A stretch of DNA of 64,000 nt from Lachnospiraceae bacterium (GTDB taxonomy: Bacteria; Bacillota; Clostridia; Lachnospirales; Lachnospiraceae), in contig JAFTFE010000130.1 of assembly GCA_017449765.1 (NCBI GenBank), positions 1 through 64,000 of the forward strand, given 5' to 3'. Numbering within the stretch: the first letter of the stretch is position 1; each line of letters starts with the position of its first letter. The notes below the pieces were generated by a model. It was not told where the DNA came from, did no database searches, and saw only the letters and a program-made list of their open reading frames with translations. Shown in pieces: positions 54,501-62,449 of the stretch. The position numbers and the translations under genes were made by a program.

Positions 54501-54782
54501 ATCATCATGGACAAAATCAACACCTTCAAGTAATGATGTTCCATCTTTAAATTCAAACTTAAGACCGTTATCTGTCTCTTCATAAGGAATAACTTTGATG
54601 TCTTTATAAGCCTTAGACAGCAGTTCATAATTATCTTTCATTTTAGCTATCTGAGTCACGGCTTTATCATTCATTGCCTCTTTGATAACATATCTTACAG
54701 AATCTTCATCAATTATGCTTGTCTTTATCTGAAAATCTGTCCTTCTATATGAATTAAACTTGGTATATAATACTTTCTTCAT
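51546..54782 (-). CDS. Two-domain glycosyltransferase (GT2-GT2) with kinase-like N-terminus and coiled coil
   Basis: This 1078-residue protein has four parts. Residues 1-235 resemble a small kinase-like fold (IANIDSIFDNFVVAD, WCLDYEWVLDF). Residues about 255-345 form a coiled coil from four repeats of the type LKDQHINNLDANIANLN. The first GT2 domain, about 420-660, has KISVVIPVYNVLDVHL and FMDCDDL. The second, about 690-900, has VSIIIPSKDNYDILERC and YLFLNDDIEI. A C-terminal part of about 120 residues follows. Tandem GT2 enzymes often extend a chain by two alternating sugars, and the coiled coil may set chain length as in WbbB/WbdD-type systems. The start is the ATG with GGAGGG before it. Confidence 0.86.
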   Translation of the reverse strand: MKKVLYTKFNSYRRTDFQIKTSIIDEDSVRYVIKEAMNDKAVTQIAKMKDNYELLSKAYKDIKVIPYEETDNGLKFEFKDGTSLLEGVDFVHDDIDDIVTRINKALDIVLDISDEYIGDFEMSEEFGAFFSECIPDKEKSYKIANIDSIFDNFVVADREVWCLDYEWVLDFSVPVKYLIYRSILYLYKDNVNALEKRISVDDFMAKFGFISDNISVYQNMEACFQRYVHGENSKYRYVNNYSKKSTSLNVLTEEIALKDQHINNLDANIANLNNAVELKEQHIKNLDKNISDLNEDLELKEQHISNLDENINGLKNDIDSLNNDVELKDQHIRNLEAIIDGQAAYINKFRRAIRNPFYAVGLATRKVCRKVMYRFASDELKEKQRIGKYKYKYKELMEKNESDYQRWIEELEAQEKYDETFSYNPKISVVIPVYNVLDVHLIPCIESVINQIYDNWELCLADDNSSWKNVKETLKKYEDNEKIKIVYRQENGHISRATNSAIEVATGEFIAFMDCDDLIRPNALYEVVKKLNENKDLDFIYSDEDKIDDNGKDRYMPHFKPDWSPDTFMSHMYTSHLGVYRKTIVDEIGGLRPGFEGAQDYDFTLRFTEKTDRIAHIPKILYHWRVRKESTAGSVEAKPYILEATVKAKEEALKRRGLKAKLELIDVIFQYRVNYEVEDNPLVSIIIPSKDNYDILERCITSLDSITEYKNYEIILVDNGSNDENKALYEELSEQYNIKYIYEKMDFNFSRMCNIGAENAKGTYYLFLNDDIEIIESEWLIRMLGQAEQKHTGAVGAKLLYPDNHNIQHTGVVNLKNGPAHAFSGYTDDYIYYCGRNRMDYDYIAVTAACLLMSAEKYQEIKGFNEDLAVAYNDVDLCFKLIEHGYYNVVRNDAVLLHHESISRGNDLADGAKIQRLMKEQRKLYQMHPEFDDDPFYNINLTQNKIDFSYNFEKERESYSSISEKKISGKLSDKVAGNIDILRVVHTVYIEGWAFIKGYRKNNDIDVKVIFYNDEHSFVVSTNRVYRPDVAETNKDELDVDFTGFRCEFPREDLPSGKYNVDILCRKERLTTDKTVEL

Positions 54783-54794
54783 TATACCCTCCAA

Positions 54795-55706
54795 TTAGCA
54801 GCTTATCACTATGAAAGAATTGGCAAATTGCTCAAACATACCATCTTCGCACAACGAGTCGTAAACCAGAACCTCATCAAACAACACATATCTGTCCCTG
54901 TCATATGCCGGAGATATGCTTTTTATATCTCCTTTTTTAGGCAGATATTCTTCCGAATACACCTCAAGAGGAAGCTTATAATCAGGAACAGGATAATAGA
55001 ATTCGTTGTTTTCAAATCCTGATTCCTTAAGCAGATTCTCTAATCCGTCTCTTGAAAATGTCCTCACTCTGTCAACATCATTATATCCCTGTATACCATC
55101 AAATAAGCCGCCTGTATGATCCTCGGTAGCACCTGCCCAATACTTAAGACCATACTTATTCTCAATGGCAATTAACAGTTTTCCTCCCGGTTTTAGCAGG
55201 GATTTTACTTTTTTTAACATATCCGCAAACGGATTATCACTGTTAATATAATATATTGAATATTCCAATACTCCGACCAAAGATATATAATCATACTTTT
55301 CTTTAAACTCAATATCCTCGAAGTTACCTACAATTATTTCAAGATTATCATAATCTTTATTTCTGTAAGCATTAATCATCGATCTTCTCTTGGATAAGTC
55401 AACCGCTGTCACTTGCTTTGTCCTGCGGCAAAACAGTCCCGATATCGCACCACATCCTGCACCTATCTCAAGCAGAGTTTTCTCACTGTCAAAGTCATAC
55501 CAGTCAAGTACATTCTGGCGAATCTTAGAAAAATGATACAGGTATGTCCATTCATTTTCCTTTGTAAGCCTCTCCTCCAGTTCTTCAGAAGAATTACATT
55601 CTTTTATAATTTCCAGCATGCTTTCTTCAATATCTCCGTCGCTGTACTCATCAGTTCCTTTGTAGAAATCATAATTAAGTTTTACTTTTCCGATATACTC
55701 TTCCAT
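54795..55706 (-). CDS. SAM-dependent methyltransferase
   Basis: This 303-residue class I methyltransferase has motif I TLLEIGAGCGAISGLF near residue 75, an acidic TAVDLSKRRSMI strand near 98 and YDYISLVGVLEYS near residue 130. It lies between the ABC exporter ATPase and the coiled-coil glycosyltransferase. In ABC-dependent O-antigen systems a methyltransferase (WbdD) caps the chain and works with a coiled-coil ruler and a carbohydrate-binding ATPase; the neighbours here fit that plan. An earlier in-frame ATG at 55718 has no ribosome binding site, so the second ATG, with AGGA before it, is used. Confidence 0.82.
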   Translation of the reverse strand: MEEYIGKVKLNYDFYKGTDEYSDGDIEESMLEIIKECNSSEELEERLTKENEWTYLYHFSKIRQNVLDWYDFDSEKTLLEIGAGCGAISGLFCRRTKQVTAVDLSKRRSMINAYRNKDYDNLEIIVGNFEDIEFKEKYDYISLVGVLEYSIYYINSDNPFADMLKKVKSLLKPGGKLLIAIENKYGLKYWAGATEDHTGGLFDGIQGYNDVDRVRTFSRDGLENLLKESGFENNEFYYPVPDYKLPLEVYSEEYLPKKGDIKSISPAYDRDRYVLFDEVLVYDSLCEDGMFEQFANSFIVISC

Positions 55707-55718
55707 ATATTTCCTCAT

Positions 55719-56996
55719 TTAGATTATTTTTACTTCTGAATTCATATCATAGAATCCAACAGTGTTTTTTTCTGATATTACCGATATGCTGCATATATTA
55801 TAAAGTCTGTCATAAACTTGAAAATCATCGTTCTCAAACCTTGTACAGCCAAGCGACAAAAGATATTGCCCTCCCTGCAAATTATTATTCTGTCTGAATG
55901 TAATTACCCTTTCATCTCCCGGATTAAGCCTGCCTATATCGGAATTCTCATACATTGTATTAGTTCCTGTTATATCAGTTCCTTTGATATCCTTTATAGT
56001 AAATGCCACAATAGGATTTTCCGCATTTGAATTGGCTCTGATTTTTATCTTTATTGTAAAAAATGTATTTTTTATCAATGTACTTGTATATACTTCATCA
56101 TCATCAACAACCGCAAAATCCACAATGTCTACCAAATGATCTCCGTATTCCTGATAATCCGGATTAATTACATAATTATCTTTCCAATGTTCCTGAGCAT
56201 TTTCATTATGTGTTATATCATTGATACCTTTTTGTGTACCTGAATAATTATTCTCATCTAATTGTCCGACCAGTACCTTCTTGTATGTGTCTATGACATC
56301 AAACGGATTACCTTCTGCAATCTTATGTCCTTTATTAAGAAGTATTGCCCTGTCACAGTATTTACTTATACTGCTCAAATCATGACTTACAAAAAGTATA
56401 GTCTTACCGTTGTTTTTAAATTCTTCAAATTTTTTAAAACACTTTGCCTGAAAGAACACATCTCCTACAGAAAGAGCTTCATCTACAATAAGAATCTCCG
56501 GATCAATATTTATTGCAACTGCAAATGCAAGTCGAACAAACATACCCGAAGAATAAGTTTTTACAGGTTGATTTATAAAATCTCCTATATCTGCAAATGT
56601 AAGAATATCATCAAGCTTTTCATCTATCTCCTCTCTTGAAAAACCAATCATAGTTCCGTTGAGATAGACATTCTCAATCCCGGTATATTCCATATTAAAA
56701 CCCGCTCCAAGTTCCAATAAGGCTGATATTCTGCCATCTATATCAACCTCTCCTTCAGTAGGATTAAGCACACCTGTAATAATCTTAAGTATAGTAGATT
56801 TACCCGCACCATTGGTTCCTATTATACCAACACATTCGCCCTTTTTAACTTCAAAATCAAGATTGTGCAAAGCATAATGTTCCTTGTATACCTTTTTCTT
56901 AGATAATCCGAAGGTCTCCTTCAATCTGTCTGTAGGTTTATCATATAATTTATATAATTTTGTAACATTATTAACTCTTATCGCTATATCGTTCAT
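55719..56996 (-). CDS. Polysaccharide ABC exporter ATPase with C-terminal carbohydrate-binding domain (Wzt-like)
   Basis: This 425-residue protein has an N-terminal ATPase domain with Walker A GTNGAGKST near residue 62, signature YSSGMFVRLAFA near residue 150 and Walker B ILIVDEALSVGD near residue 170. A C-terminal beta-sandwich (about residues 265-425) follows, of the Wzt type, which recognises the chain terminus before export. The start is the ATG at 56996, where the conserved domain begins; the longer frame runs back into the permease gene. With the permease it forms an exporter for a finished, lipid-linked polysaccharide. Confidence 0.92.
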   Translation of the reverse strand: MNDIAIRVNNVTKLYKLYDKPTDRLKETFGLSKKKVYKEHYALHNLDFEVKKGECVGIIGTNGAGKSTILKIITGVLNPTEGEVDIDGRISALLELGAGFNMEYTGIENVYLNGTMIGFSREEIDEKLDDILTFADIGDFINQPVKTYSSGMFVRLAFAVAINIDPEILIVDEALSVGDVFFQAKCFKKFEEFKNNGKTILFVSHDLSSISKYCDRAILLNKGHKIAEGNPFDVIDTYKKVLVGQLDENNYSGTQKGINDITHNENAQEHWKDNYVINPDYQEYGDHLVDIVDFAVVDDDEVYTSTLIKNTFFTIKIKIRANSNAENPIVAFTIKDIKGTDITGTNTMYENSDIGRLNPGDERVITFRQNNNLQGGQYLLSLGCTRFENDDFQVYDRLYNICSISVISEKNTVGFYDMNSEVKII

Positions 56997-57016
56997 ATCC
57001 GTTAATATCCTTATAC

Positions 57017-57832
57017 TTACAATACATCTGCAAAATGCACCTTTAATTTGCCAAATACTTTTCTTCCAAGTACAAACATTAATATAGTAAACACCCAGAA
57101 ATACGTTGTCCACAGTAATTTATCAGTAATCCAACGCTTATAGAGAAGCGCATCTCTGAAGCCATCAACTATATAATACACCGGATTAAGTTTAAATATC
57201 CGTCTTACCGTCGTAGATTGAAGCATGGAAATATCCCACATGATAGGCGTAAGCCATACGCCTATCTGAAGGATTATATTTATAATCTGTGTAAGATCCT
57301 TAAAAAAACATACTATCGCAGATGTGAGATATGATATGCCAAGCAGCATTACAAACATACAAAATATATAGTATATAATCTGTATACTATATAAGTCAGG
57401 TTTGTATCCATAAAACCAGCAAAGCATGAAAACTATGGCTGTAAAGAAAATATGAACAAATATTGATGATATTATTTTGACTATAGGTAATATATCTATA
57501 TTAAATACTACTTTTTTAACCAGATAGTTATATTCTATCAGCGCATTAGTTCCGCCGTTAAGAGCTTCAGAAAAATAAAACCATGGCACAAGTCCCGCCA
57601 TAAGCCATAAAATAAACGGGTAGCCTTCTACCCCCGGTGACCTTAAACCCTTACTAAATACGAACCAATATACAACAATTGTAATGGTCGGCTGTACAAA
57701 CGCCCAGATTATACCGAAGAACGATCCTGCGTATTTTGTTTTAAAATCATTTTTTGACAGACCGGCTATAAGCTTCCTATTTCGATATATATCTCTGAAA
57801 TATCCTGGTTTTTTTGCTGCAGTTGATGACAT
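57017..57832 (-). CDS. Polysaccharide ABC exporter permease (Wzm/TagG-like)
   Basis: This 271-residue ABC-2 type permease has six membrane segments and the family pattern FVQPTITIVVYWFVFSKGLR, GLVPWFYFSEALNGGTNALIEY near residue 90, and LNPVYYIVDGFRDALL near residue 215. It pairs with the Wzt-like ATPase to move undecaprenyl-diphosphate-linked polymer across the membrane. Its start overlaps the stop of rfbC by one base. Confidence 0.92.
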   Translation of the reverse strand: MSSTAAKKPGYFRDIYRNRKLIAGLSKNDFKTKYAGSFFGIIWAFVQPTITIVVYWFVFSKGLRSPGVEGYPFILWLMAGLVPWFYFSEALNGGTNALIEYNYLVKKVVFNIDILPIVKIISSIFVHIFFTAIVFMLCWFYGYKPDLYSIQIIYYIFCMFVMLLGISYLTSAIVCFFKDLTQIINIILQIGVWLTPIMWDISMLQSTTVRRIFKLNPVYYIVDGFRDALLYKRWITDKLLWTTYFWVFTILMFVLGRKVFGKLKVHFADVL

Positions 57833-58413
57833 TATCTGTTCTCCTGATAGTCTTTAATTCCGCCCCATTTGTGGTCTTTATCTGATATAGTCAAATCTTT
57901 TCTTTCCATTCCGTCAGGCATAGGCCAATCAATACCAATATCCGGATCTGACCATAACAAACCACCTTCATCATTTGGATGATAAAAATCAGTACATTTG
58001 TAACAAAATTCTGCATTGTCTGATAAAACAATAAATCCATGAGCAAAATTCTTCGGAATAAAAAACTGTTTTTTATTCTCTGCAGAAAGCCTTACACCAA
58101 ACCACTTACCAAATGTCTTTGACCCTTCTCTTAAGTCAACTGCCACATCGAATACTTCTCCACTGACAACTCTTACAAGCTTATCCTGTGGATAATTTAT
58201 CTGAAAATGTAAACCTCTAAGTACACCTTTTTTAGAACTTGACTGATTATCCTGTACAAATTCCATATCTATACCTGCGGCCTTAAAATCATTATAATTG
58301 TAAATCTCCATAAAGTATCCTCTCTCATCACCGAAAACAGATGGAGTTATAACTTTAAGGCCTTCTATGTCACATGTTTCAACTGTGATTTTACCTATTT
58401 TTTCGACCGACAT
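57832..58413 (-). CDS. rfbC: dTDP-4-dehydrorhamnose 3,5-epimerase
   Basis: This 193-residue cupin enzyme has GVLRGLHFQ near residue 65 (catalytic histidine), VFDVAVDLREGS, FAHGFIVLSD near residue 125 and YKCTDFYHP near residue 138 (catalytic tyrosine). It converts dTDP-4-keto-6-deoxyglucose to the L-rhamno form. Being first in the cluster, it suggests the polymer contains L-rhamnose or a related deoxysugar. The other rml genes (A, B, D) are not in the window and must be elsewhere. A GGAGGTG site precedes the ATG and a plausible promoter lies about 30-60 bp upstream. Confidence 0.94.
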   Translation of the reverse strand: MSVEKIGKITVETCDIEGLKVITPSVFGDERGYFMEIYNYNDFKAAGIDMEFVQDNQSSSKKGVLRGLHFQINYPQDKLVRVVSGEVFDVAVDLREGSKTFGKWFGVRLSAENKKQFFIPKNFAHGFIVLSDNAEFCYKCTDFYHPNDEGGLLWSDPDIGIDWPMPDGMERKDLTISDKDHKWGGIKDYQENR

Positions 58414-58443
58414 CTACACACCTCCATTATTATAATACACATA

Positions 58444-58471
58444 ATTACATATATTATATACTATTAGTCAA
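58444..58471 (-). promoter_or_regulatory. Probable promoter of the rfbC-led polysaccharide cluster
   Basis: On the minus strand TTGACT (58466-58471) and TGTAAT (58444-58449) are separated by 16 bp, about 31 bp before the rfbC start. All genes from here to 30360 read in this direction with short gaps, so this could serve a very long operon. Internal promoters are likely but not identified. Confidence 0.5.
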
Positions 58472-58578
58472 TTTTTTACAATAATTCCTTTCTTAAAATT
58501 CTTCTTTTTCGTAATATATATATTCAAAAATACACAAAATATTTATTAAAACTATATTCCCATAAGGTTTTTACAGGA

Positions 58579-58607
58579 TTGCACTAATAGCTTTTTTAGG
58601 CTATAAT
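58579..58607 (+). promoter_or_regulatory. Promoter of the UDP-sugar pyrophosphorylase gene
   Basis: TTGCAC (58579-58584) and a perfect TATAAT (58602-58607) are separated by 17 bp, about 34 bp before the start codon of the pyrophosphorylase gene. It is divergent from the rfbC promoter in the 227-bp intergenic region. Confidence 0.75.
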
Positions 58608-58640
58608 ACATTATAAAAAAACAAAAAGGAACATAATTTT

Positions 58641-59909
58641 ATGAATTCTAACATTAATAATGAAGATACAGCGTTATCCGACAAAAGTAAGTATTCGGAG
58701 AAGTTTATCTCGGACATTTTAGAAAAATGTGGTCAGGACAAGCTTTTTACTTACTATAATAACCTCAATCCAAATGAGAAAATAATATTGGCAAGGCAAA
58801 TAGAAGATATTGACTGGTCTTTCCTTGAGCCGCACAAATCATACGCTTCAGATAAGAATATTTCTCCGATAAATATTATGTCTGTAGATAATATTAAAGA
58901 AAAAAAAGACGAATATTCCAAAATAGGAATAAAATCCATACAAGAGGGAAAGCTTGCCCTTGTACTTCTTGCCGGCGGTCAGGGAACACGTCTTGGATAT
59001 GACCATCCAAAAGGTATGTTTGATGTAGGAATAAGCAAAAGTCTCTATATATTTGAGGCACTCATTAATAATACAATGAAAGTTGTCGAACAGGCAGGAT
59101 GTTTTATACCGTTTTACATTATGACAAGTTCCATCAATAATGACGAGACTATAGCCTTCTTCAAAGAACACGATTATTTTGGATATAATCCGGAATATAT
59201 AACATTTTTTGTACAGGAATCGAACCCTGTTACAGATTTTGAAGGTAATGTACTTCTATCCGATAGAACTTCGCTCTGCATATCACCTAATGGTAATGGC
59301 GGATGGTTTTCATCCATGGACAAAAACGGTCTGCTTCATACTATCCTTGATTCTCCTGTGGAATGGATTAATGTTTTCTCAGTGGACAACGTCCTTCAGG
59401 GCATTGCGGATCCGGTATTTTTAGGAGCAACCATTGACAGCGGACTTACCTGCGGAGCAAAGGTTGTCGCAAAAGCCGCTCCCGATGAAAAGGTTGGTGC
59501 AATCTGTTCAATGAACGGCCGTCCACATATTATTGAATATTATGAATTATCTCAGGAGATGATGAACGAAAAAAATCCTGATGGAACATACGCATACGGA
59601 TACGGTGTTATCCTTAATTATCTTTTTCCGGTAAAAAAGCTTACACGTACGCTTAATTCGGAAATGCCATTACACATAGTCAAAAAAGCGGTTCCATATA
59701 TGGATTATGATGGTAATTTCATATCTTCTGATGAAGTTAACGCATTTAAGTATGAGACTTTAGCACTCGACCTTATACATGCAATGGATACTTGTCTTGC
59801 TTATGAAATTGAACGAGATAAGGAATTCGCACCAATCAAAAATAAATCCGGCATTGATTCAATAGATACAGCACGGGAATTGCTTATAAAAAATGGTGTG
59901 GAACTATAA
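58641..59909 (+). CDS. UDP-sugar pyrophosphorylase, UDPGP/UAP family
   Basis: This 422-residue protein has the nucleotide loop LVLLAGGQGTRLGYDHPKGM near residues 103-122 and the FFVQESNPV...NGNGGWF segment near residues 192-228 typical of UDP-N-acetylhexosamine and related UDPGP-family pyrophosphorylases. It makes a UDP sugar from UTP and sugar-1-phosphate. Eukaryotic-type enzymes of this family occur in some gut Bacillota and may act on GlcNAc-1-P or GalNAc-1-P. A separate promoter and divergent orientation suggest independent expression. It may feed the neighbouring cluster. Confidence 0.85.
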   Translation: MNSNINNEDTALSDKSKYSEKFISDILEKCGQDKLFTYYNNLNPNEKIILARQIEDIDWSFLEPHKSYASDKNISPINIMSVDNIKEKKDEYSKIGIKSIQEGKLALVLLAGGQGTRLGYDHPKGMFDVGISKSLYIFEALINNTMKVVEQAGCFIPFYIMTSSINNDETIAFFKEHDYFGYNPEYITFFVQESNPVTDFEGNVLLSDRTSLCISPNGNGGWFSSMDKNGLLHTILDSPVEWINVFSVDNVLQGIADPVFLGATIDSGLTCGAKVVAKAAPDEKVGAICSMNGRPHIIEYYELSQEMMNEKNPDGTYAYGYGVILNYLFPVKKLTRTLNSEMPLHIVKKAVPYMDYDGNFISSDEVNAFKYETLALDLIHAMDTCLAYEIERDKEFAPIKNKSGIDSIDTARELLIKNGVEL

Positions 59910-59930
59910 ATTTATCTTATATGAAGAATA

Positions 59931-60211
59931 GTCGGTTAGATGGTATGGTATACTTTGTTTACCGATAATGCAAGCTATTATATGAAGTCTTCCGCTGACT
60001 CGTTCTCACTCCGTGTTTGACGTCGGCCTACTAACCTCATAAACCATCAGAAATAGAGAGTTTAAAACTTTTTTCATAAATGAAAAAGCTCTAAACTCTC
60101 TATTTCTTCTGCTTTATTCGCTAAGTAGACACGTCAAACAAGGGTCAGCTTGAAGACTCATATAACACTTGCATTTTATCTGCAATCAAATTATACCTCC
60201 CTCTAACCGAC
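59931..60211. repeat. MITE-like 281-bp imperfect palindrome
   Basis: The ends GTCGGTTAGATGG (59931) and the complement of CCTCTAACCGAC (to 60211) form terminal inverted repeats, and the arms keep pairing inward: AATGCAAG-TTATATGA-GTCTTC-GCTGAC on the left matches the right arm near 60143-60175. The centre is a perfect 16-bp stem, 60049-60064 with 60092-60107, with a smaller hairpin inside. No protein is encoded. The whole can fold into one long hairpin and is best explained as a small non-autonomous element. It may also stop transcription after the pyrophosphorylase gene. Confidence 0.72.
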
Positions 60212-60373
60212 ACGCTACGCGTATAACATATAATATCATTCATCTTTTGATTTACTTAATAACCCTATGCTTTTATTCGGGCGAAAACACGATATTTTGC
60301 CCCCCATAACTCCTGTGCCCTTTGACAACGGCATATAAATATTATCCTTATCATGCCTATATCATAACCTTTT

Positions 60374-60399
60374 AAAGCATACCATACCCTCTAACCGAC
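60374..60399. repeat. Solitary end copy of the MITE-like element
   Basis: Read on the minus strand from 60399, GTCGGTTAGAGGGTATGGTA matches the terminal sequence of the palindrome at 59931 closely, including the GGTATG run. No second arm is visible, so it is a lone or truncated end. The rest of the gap up to the lipoprotein gene has no further recognisable feature apart from its ribosome binding site. Confidence 0.6.
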
Positions 60400-60518
60400 A
60401 TTTACTCAGAAAAATATTTTCATCTTTAAGGTATATTTAAGGTTCGGGTTATATACTTACCTCAAGATAAGCAAAAAGAAACACTTAAAAATTAACGTTT
60501 ATAAGGAGGTAAGGGCTT

Positions 60519-62126
60519 ATGAAAAACGATAACAAATTAGCATTATTTCTAGTCGGAACACTGCTTATGACAAGCTTGTTCGGATGTTCAGCAAAAACAG
60601 ATGATAAAACGACAAAAGAAAGCACTTCAGAAGTGACTATAGAAGAAACTGTTTCGAATGATGATTCTGTTGATATTTCAGACACAGAGGAAAGCACTAA
60701 GTCATCAGACAGCAGCATATCATCAGGAAGTTATTATAAGGAAAATCATCTTACAAAGGACGATATTGATACTGGTGAAGCATATACAAATGATGCAGAC
60801 GGTGAACATGCAATAGAAGTCGACGGCGATTTTGCAACATATGCGAATATAGATGTAACCAAGACTGGCGAATCGGACGGTGATGAATCAGATTTCTATG
60901 GAGCAAATTCAGCAATTTTTGCTACAGACAGTGCAACACTTAACATATCAGAAGCTTATATAGAAACCAATGGAACACACGCAAATGCAGTTTTCTCATA
61001 CGGAGAAGGAACTACCGTAAATATATCCGATTCGGTTATAGAGACAAGCGGCAATTGCTCCGGTGGTCTTATGACAACAGGCGGCGGCACAATGAATGCC
61101 GCAAATCTTACTATAAACACTTCGGGTAATTCATCAGCTGCAATTCGTTCCGACAGAGGCGGAGGTACAGTAAATGTGGACGGTGGTTTTTACAAGACTA
61201 CAGGAACAGGTTCACCGGTTATATATTCGACCGCAGATATAACAGTATCAAACTCATATCTTGAATCAACAGCTTCACAAGGCGTTGTAGTTGAAGGAAA
61301 GAATTCCGTTACACTTAACGACTGCGAGCTTATAGCTGATAATAATACCAAGAACAGTGATAAATCTAACACTTATCAGGCGGTTATGATATACCAGTCA
61401 ATGTCAGGTGATGCTGACACCGGAACATCATCATTTACAATGAACGGCGGCACCCTCACAAATGCCAACGGAGATATATTCTTTGTGAATAATACGGCAT
61501 GTACAATTAACTTAACAGATGCGACTATAATAAATAATGACTCTGATGGAGTATTTTTACGGGCAGGAGCTGCCGGCTGGGGTAATGAAGGTTCAAATGG
61601 CGGTAAGGTTATTATGACAGCTGTAAATCAGACAATAAACGGTGATATGATTGTCGACGATGTATCAGTGCTTAATCTGTATCTTACATCCGGCAGTTCA
61701 TTTACAGGTGCAATCAACAGTGACGGTCAGGCAGGCGATGTATATGTTGAATTAGACGATGGCTCAACATGGACACTCACGGCAGATTCATATATAACTT
61801 CTCTTACCTGCGATACTGACAGCATTGATTTAAACGGACATACATTATATGTTGACGGTGAAGTGTATATTGAAGGAACTGCAACTTCAGGTAATGCAAT
61901 AGAGATAACAAGCGAAAGTTCATCACAGGGTCAGCCTGACGGCAATATGCCGGACGGTGAAGCACCTTCCGGTGATGGAAGCAATATGGGTAATCCTCCT
62001 GATATGCCATCAGGCAGCGGAAATGATATGGATACTCCTCCTGATAAACCTTCAGGCGATGGTGCTCCCCCTGATAAACCTTCAGGCGACGGTGACGGTA
62101 CACCTCCCGATAAACCTGAAAACTAA
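60519..62126 (+). CDS. Surface lipoprotein with right-handed beta-helix and proline-rich tail
   Basis: This 535-residue protein has a lipoprotein signal peptide with lipobox LFGC (Cys23), then a Ser/Thr/Glu-rich linker to about residue 70. Residues about 85-455 contain short turns rich in Asn, Thr, Ser and Gly (TLNISEAYIETNG, TVNISDSVIETSG, ITVSNSYLESTAS, SVTLNDCELIADN), typical of a parallel beta-helix. The C-terminus (about 465-535) is a Pro/Asp/Gly tail with repeated PPDKPSGDG. Similar gut Clostridia proteins are predicted carbohydrate-binding or adhesive surface proteins. The start has a strong AAGGAGG site. Its ligand is unknown. Confidence 0.83.
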   Translation: MKNDNKLALFLVGTLLMTSLFGCSAKTDDKTTKESTSEVTIEETVSNDDSVDISDTEESTKSSDSSISSGSYYKENHLTKDDIDTGEAYTNDADGEHAIEVDGDFATYANIDVTKTGESDGDESDFYGANSAIFATDSATLNISEAYIETNGTHANAVFSYGEGTTVNISDSVIETSGNCSGGLMTTGGGTMNAANLTINTSGNSSAAIRSDRGGGTVNVDGGFYKTTGTGSPVIYSTADITVSNSYLESTASQGVVVEGKNSVTLNDCELIADNNTKNSDKSNTYQAVMIYQSMSGDADTGTSSFTMNGGTLTNANGDIFFVNNTACTINLTDATIINNDSDGVFLRAGAAGWGNEGSNGGKVIMTAVNQTINGDMIVDDVSVLNLYLTSGSSFTGAINSDGQAGDVYVELDDGSTWTLTADSYITSLTCDTDSIDLNGHTLYVDGEVYIEGTATSGNAIEITSESSSQGQPDGNMPDGEAPSGDGSNMGNPPDMPSGSGNDMDTPPDKPSGDGAPPDKPSGDGDGTPPDKPEN

Positions 62127-62147
62127 ATCGTAAAAATCCTATAAAAT

Positions 62148-62187
62148 AAAAAACTCCGGACACAATAAAAGGTATTCGGAGTTTTTT
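62148..62187 (+). terminator. Rho-independent terminator after the lipoprotein gene
   Basis: AAAAAACTCCG (62148-62158) and CGGAGTTTTTT (62177-62187) form an 11-bp stem with an 18-base loop, ending in a T run. The remaining gap to 62449 holds the next promoter. Confidence 0.85.
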
Positions 62188-62378
62188 TGCTTAGCTTATA
62201 ATTATCAAAACCAATCACTATAAAAGTGAATTAATTGTTTTATAGTTAGTCTTGGCTAACCACTAAACAGATTATATTCTAATTTAAAATAAATGTCAAG
62301 ATAAATTTTTAAAGGATTTAATTTAAAAAAAATTTTTCATTTGTAAATAAAAGCATTTTATTATTTTGTATAATTTAG

Positions 62379-62407
62379 TTGCACACAATTTAATTATGTG
62401 TTATCAT
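62379..62407 (+). promoter_or_regulatory. Promoter of the flavin oxidoreductase gene
   Basis: TTGCAC (62379-62384) and TATCAT (62402-62407) are separated by 17 bp, about 42 bp before the start codon and before the GAGGAGGT ribosome binding site. Confidence 0.6.
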
Positions 62408-62449
62408 ATCAACATGTAATTGATAATATTATACGAGGAGGTAGTGATT

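Noticed and set aside
59931..60211. The long palindrome as a simple rho-independent terminator
   Set aside because: It is far longer than a terminator, is paired along its full 281 bp with an extra end copy downstream, and lacks a clear T run after the outer stem.
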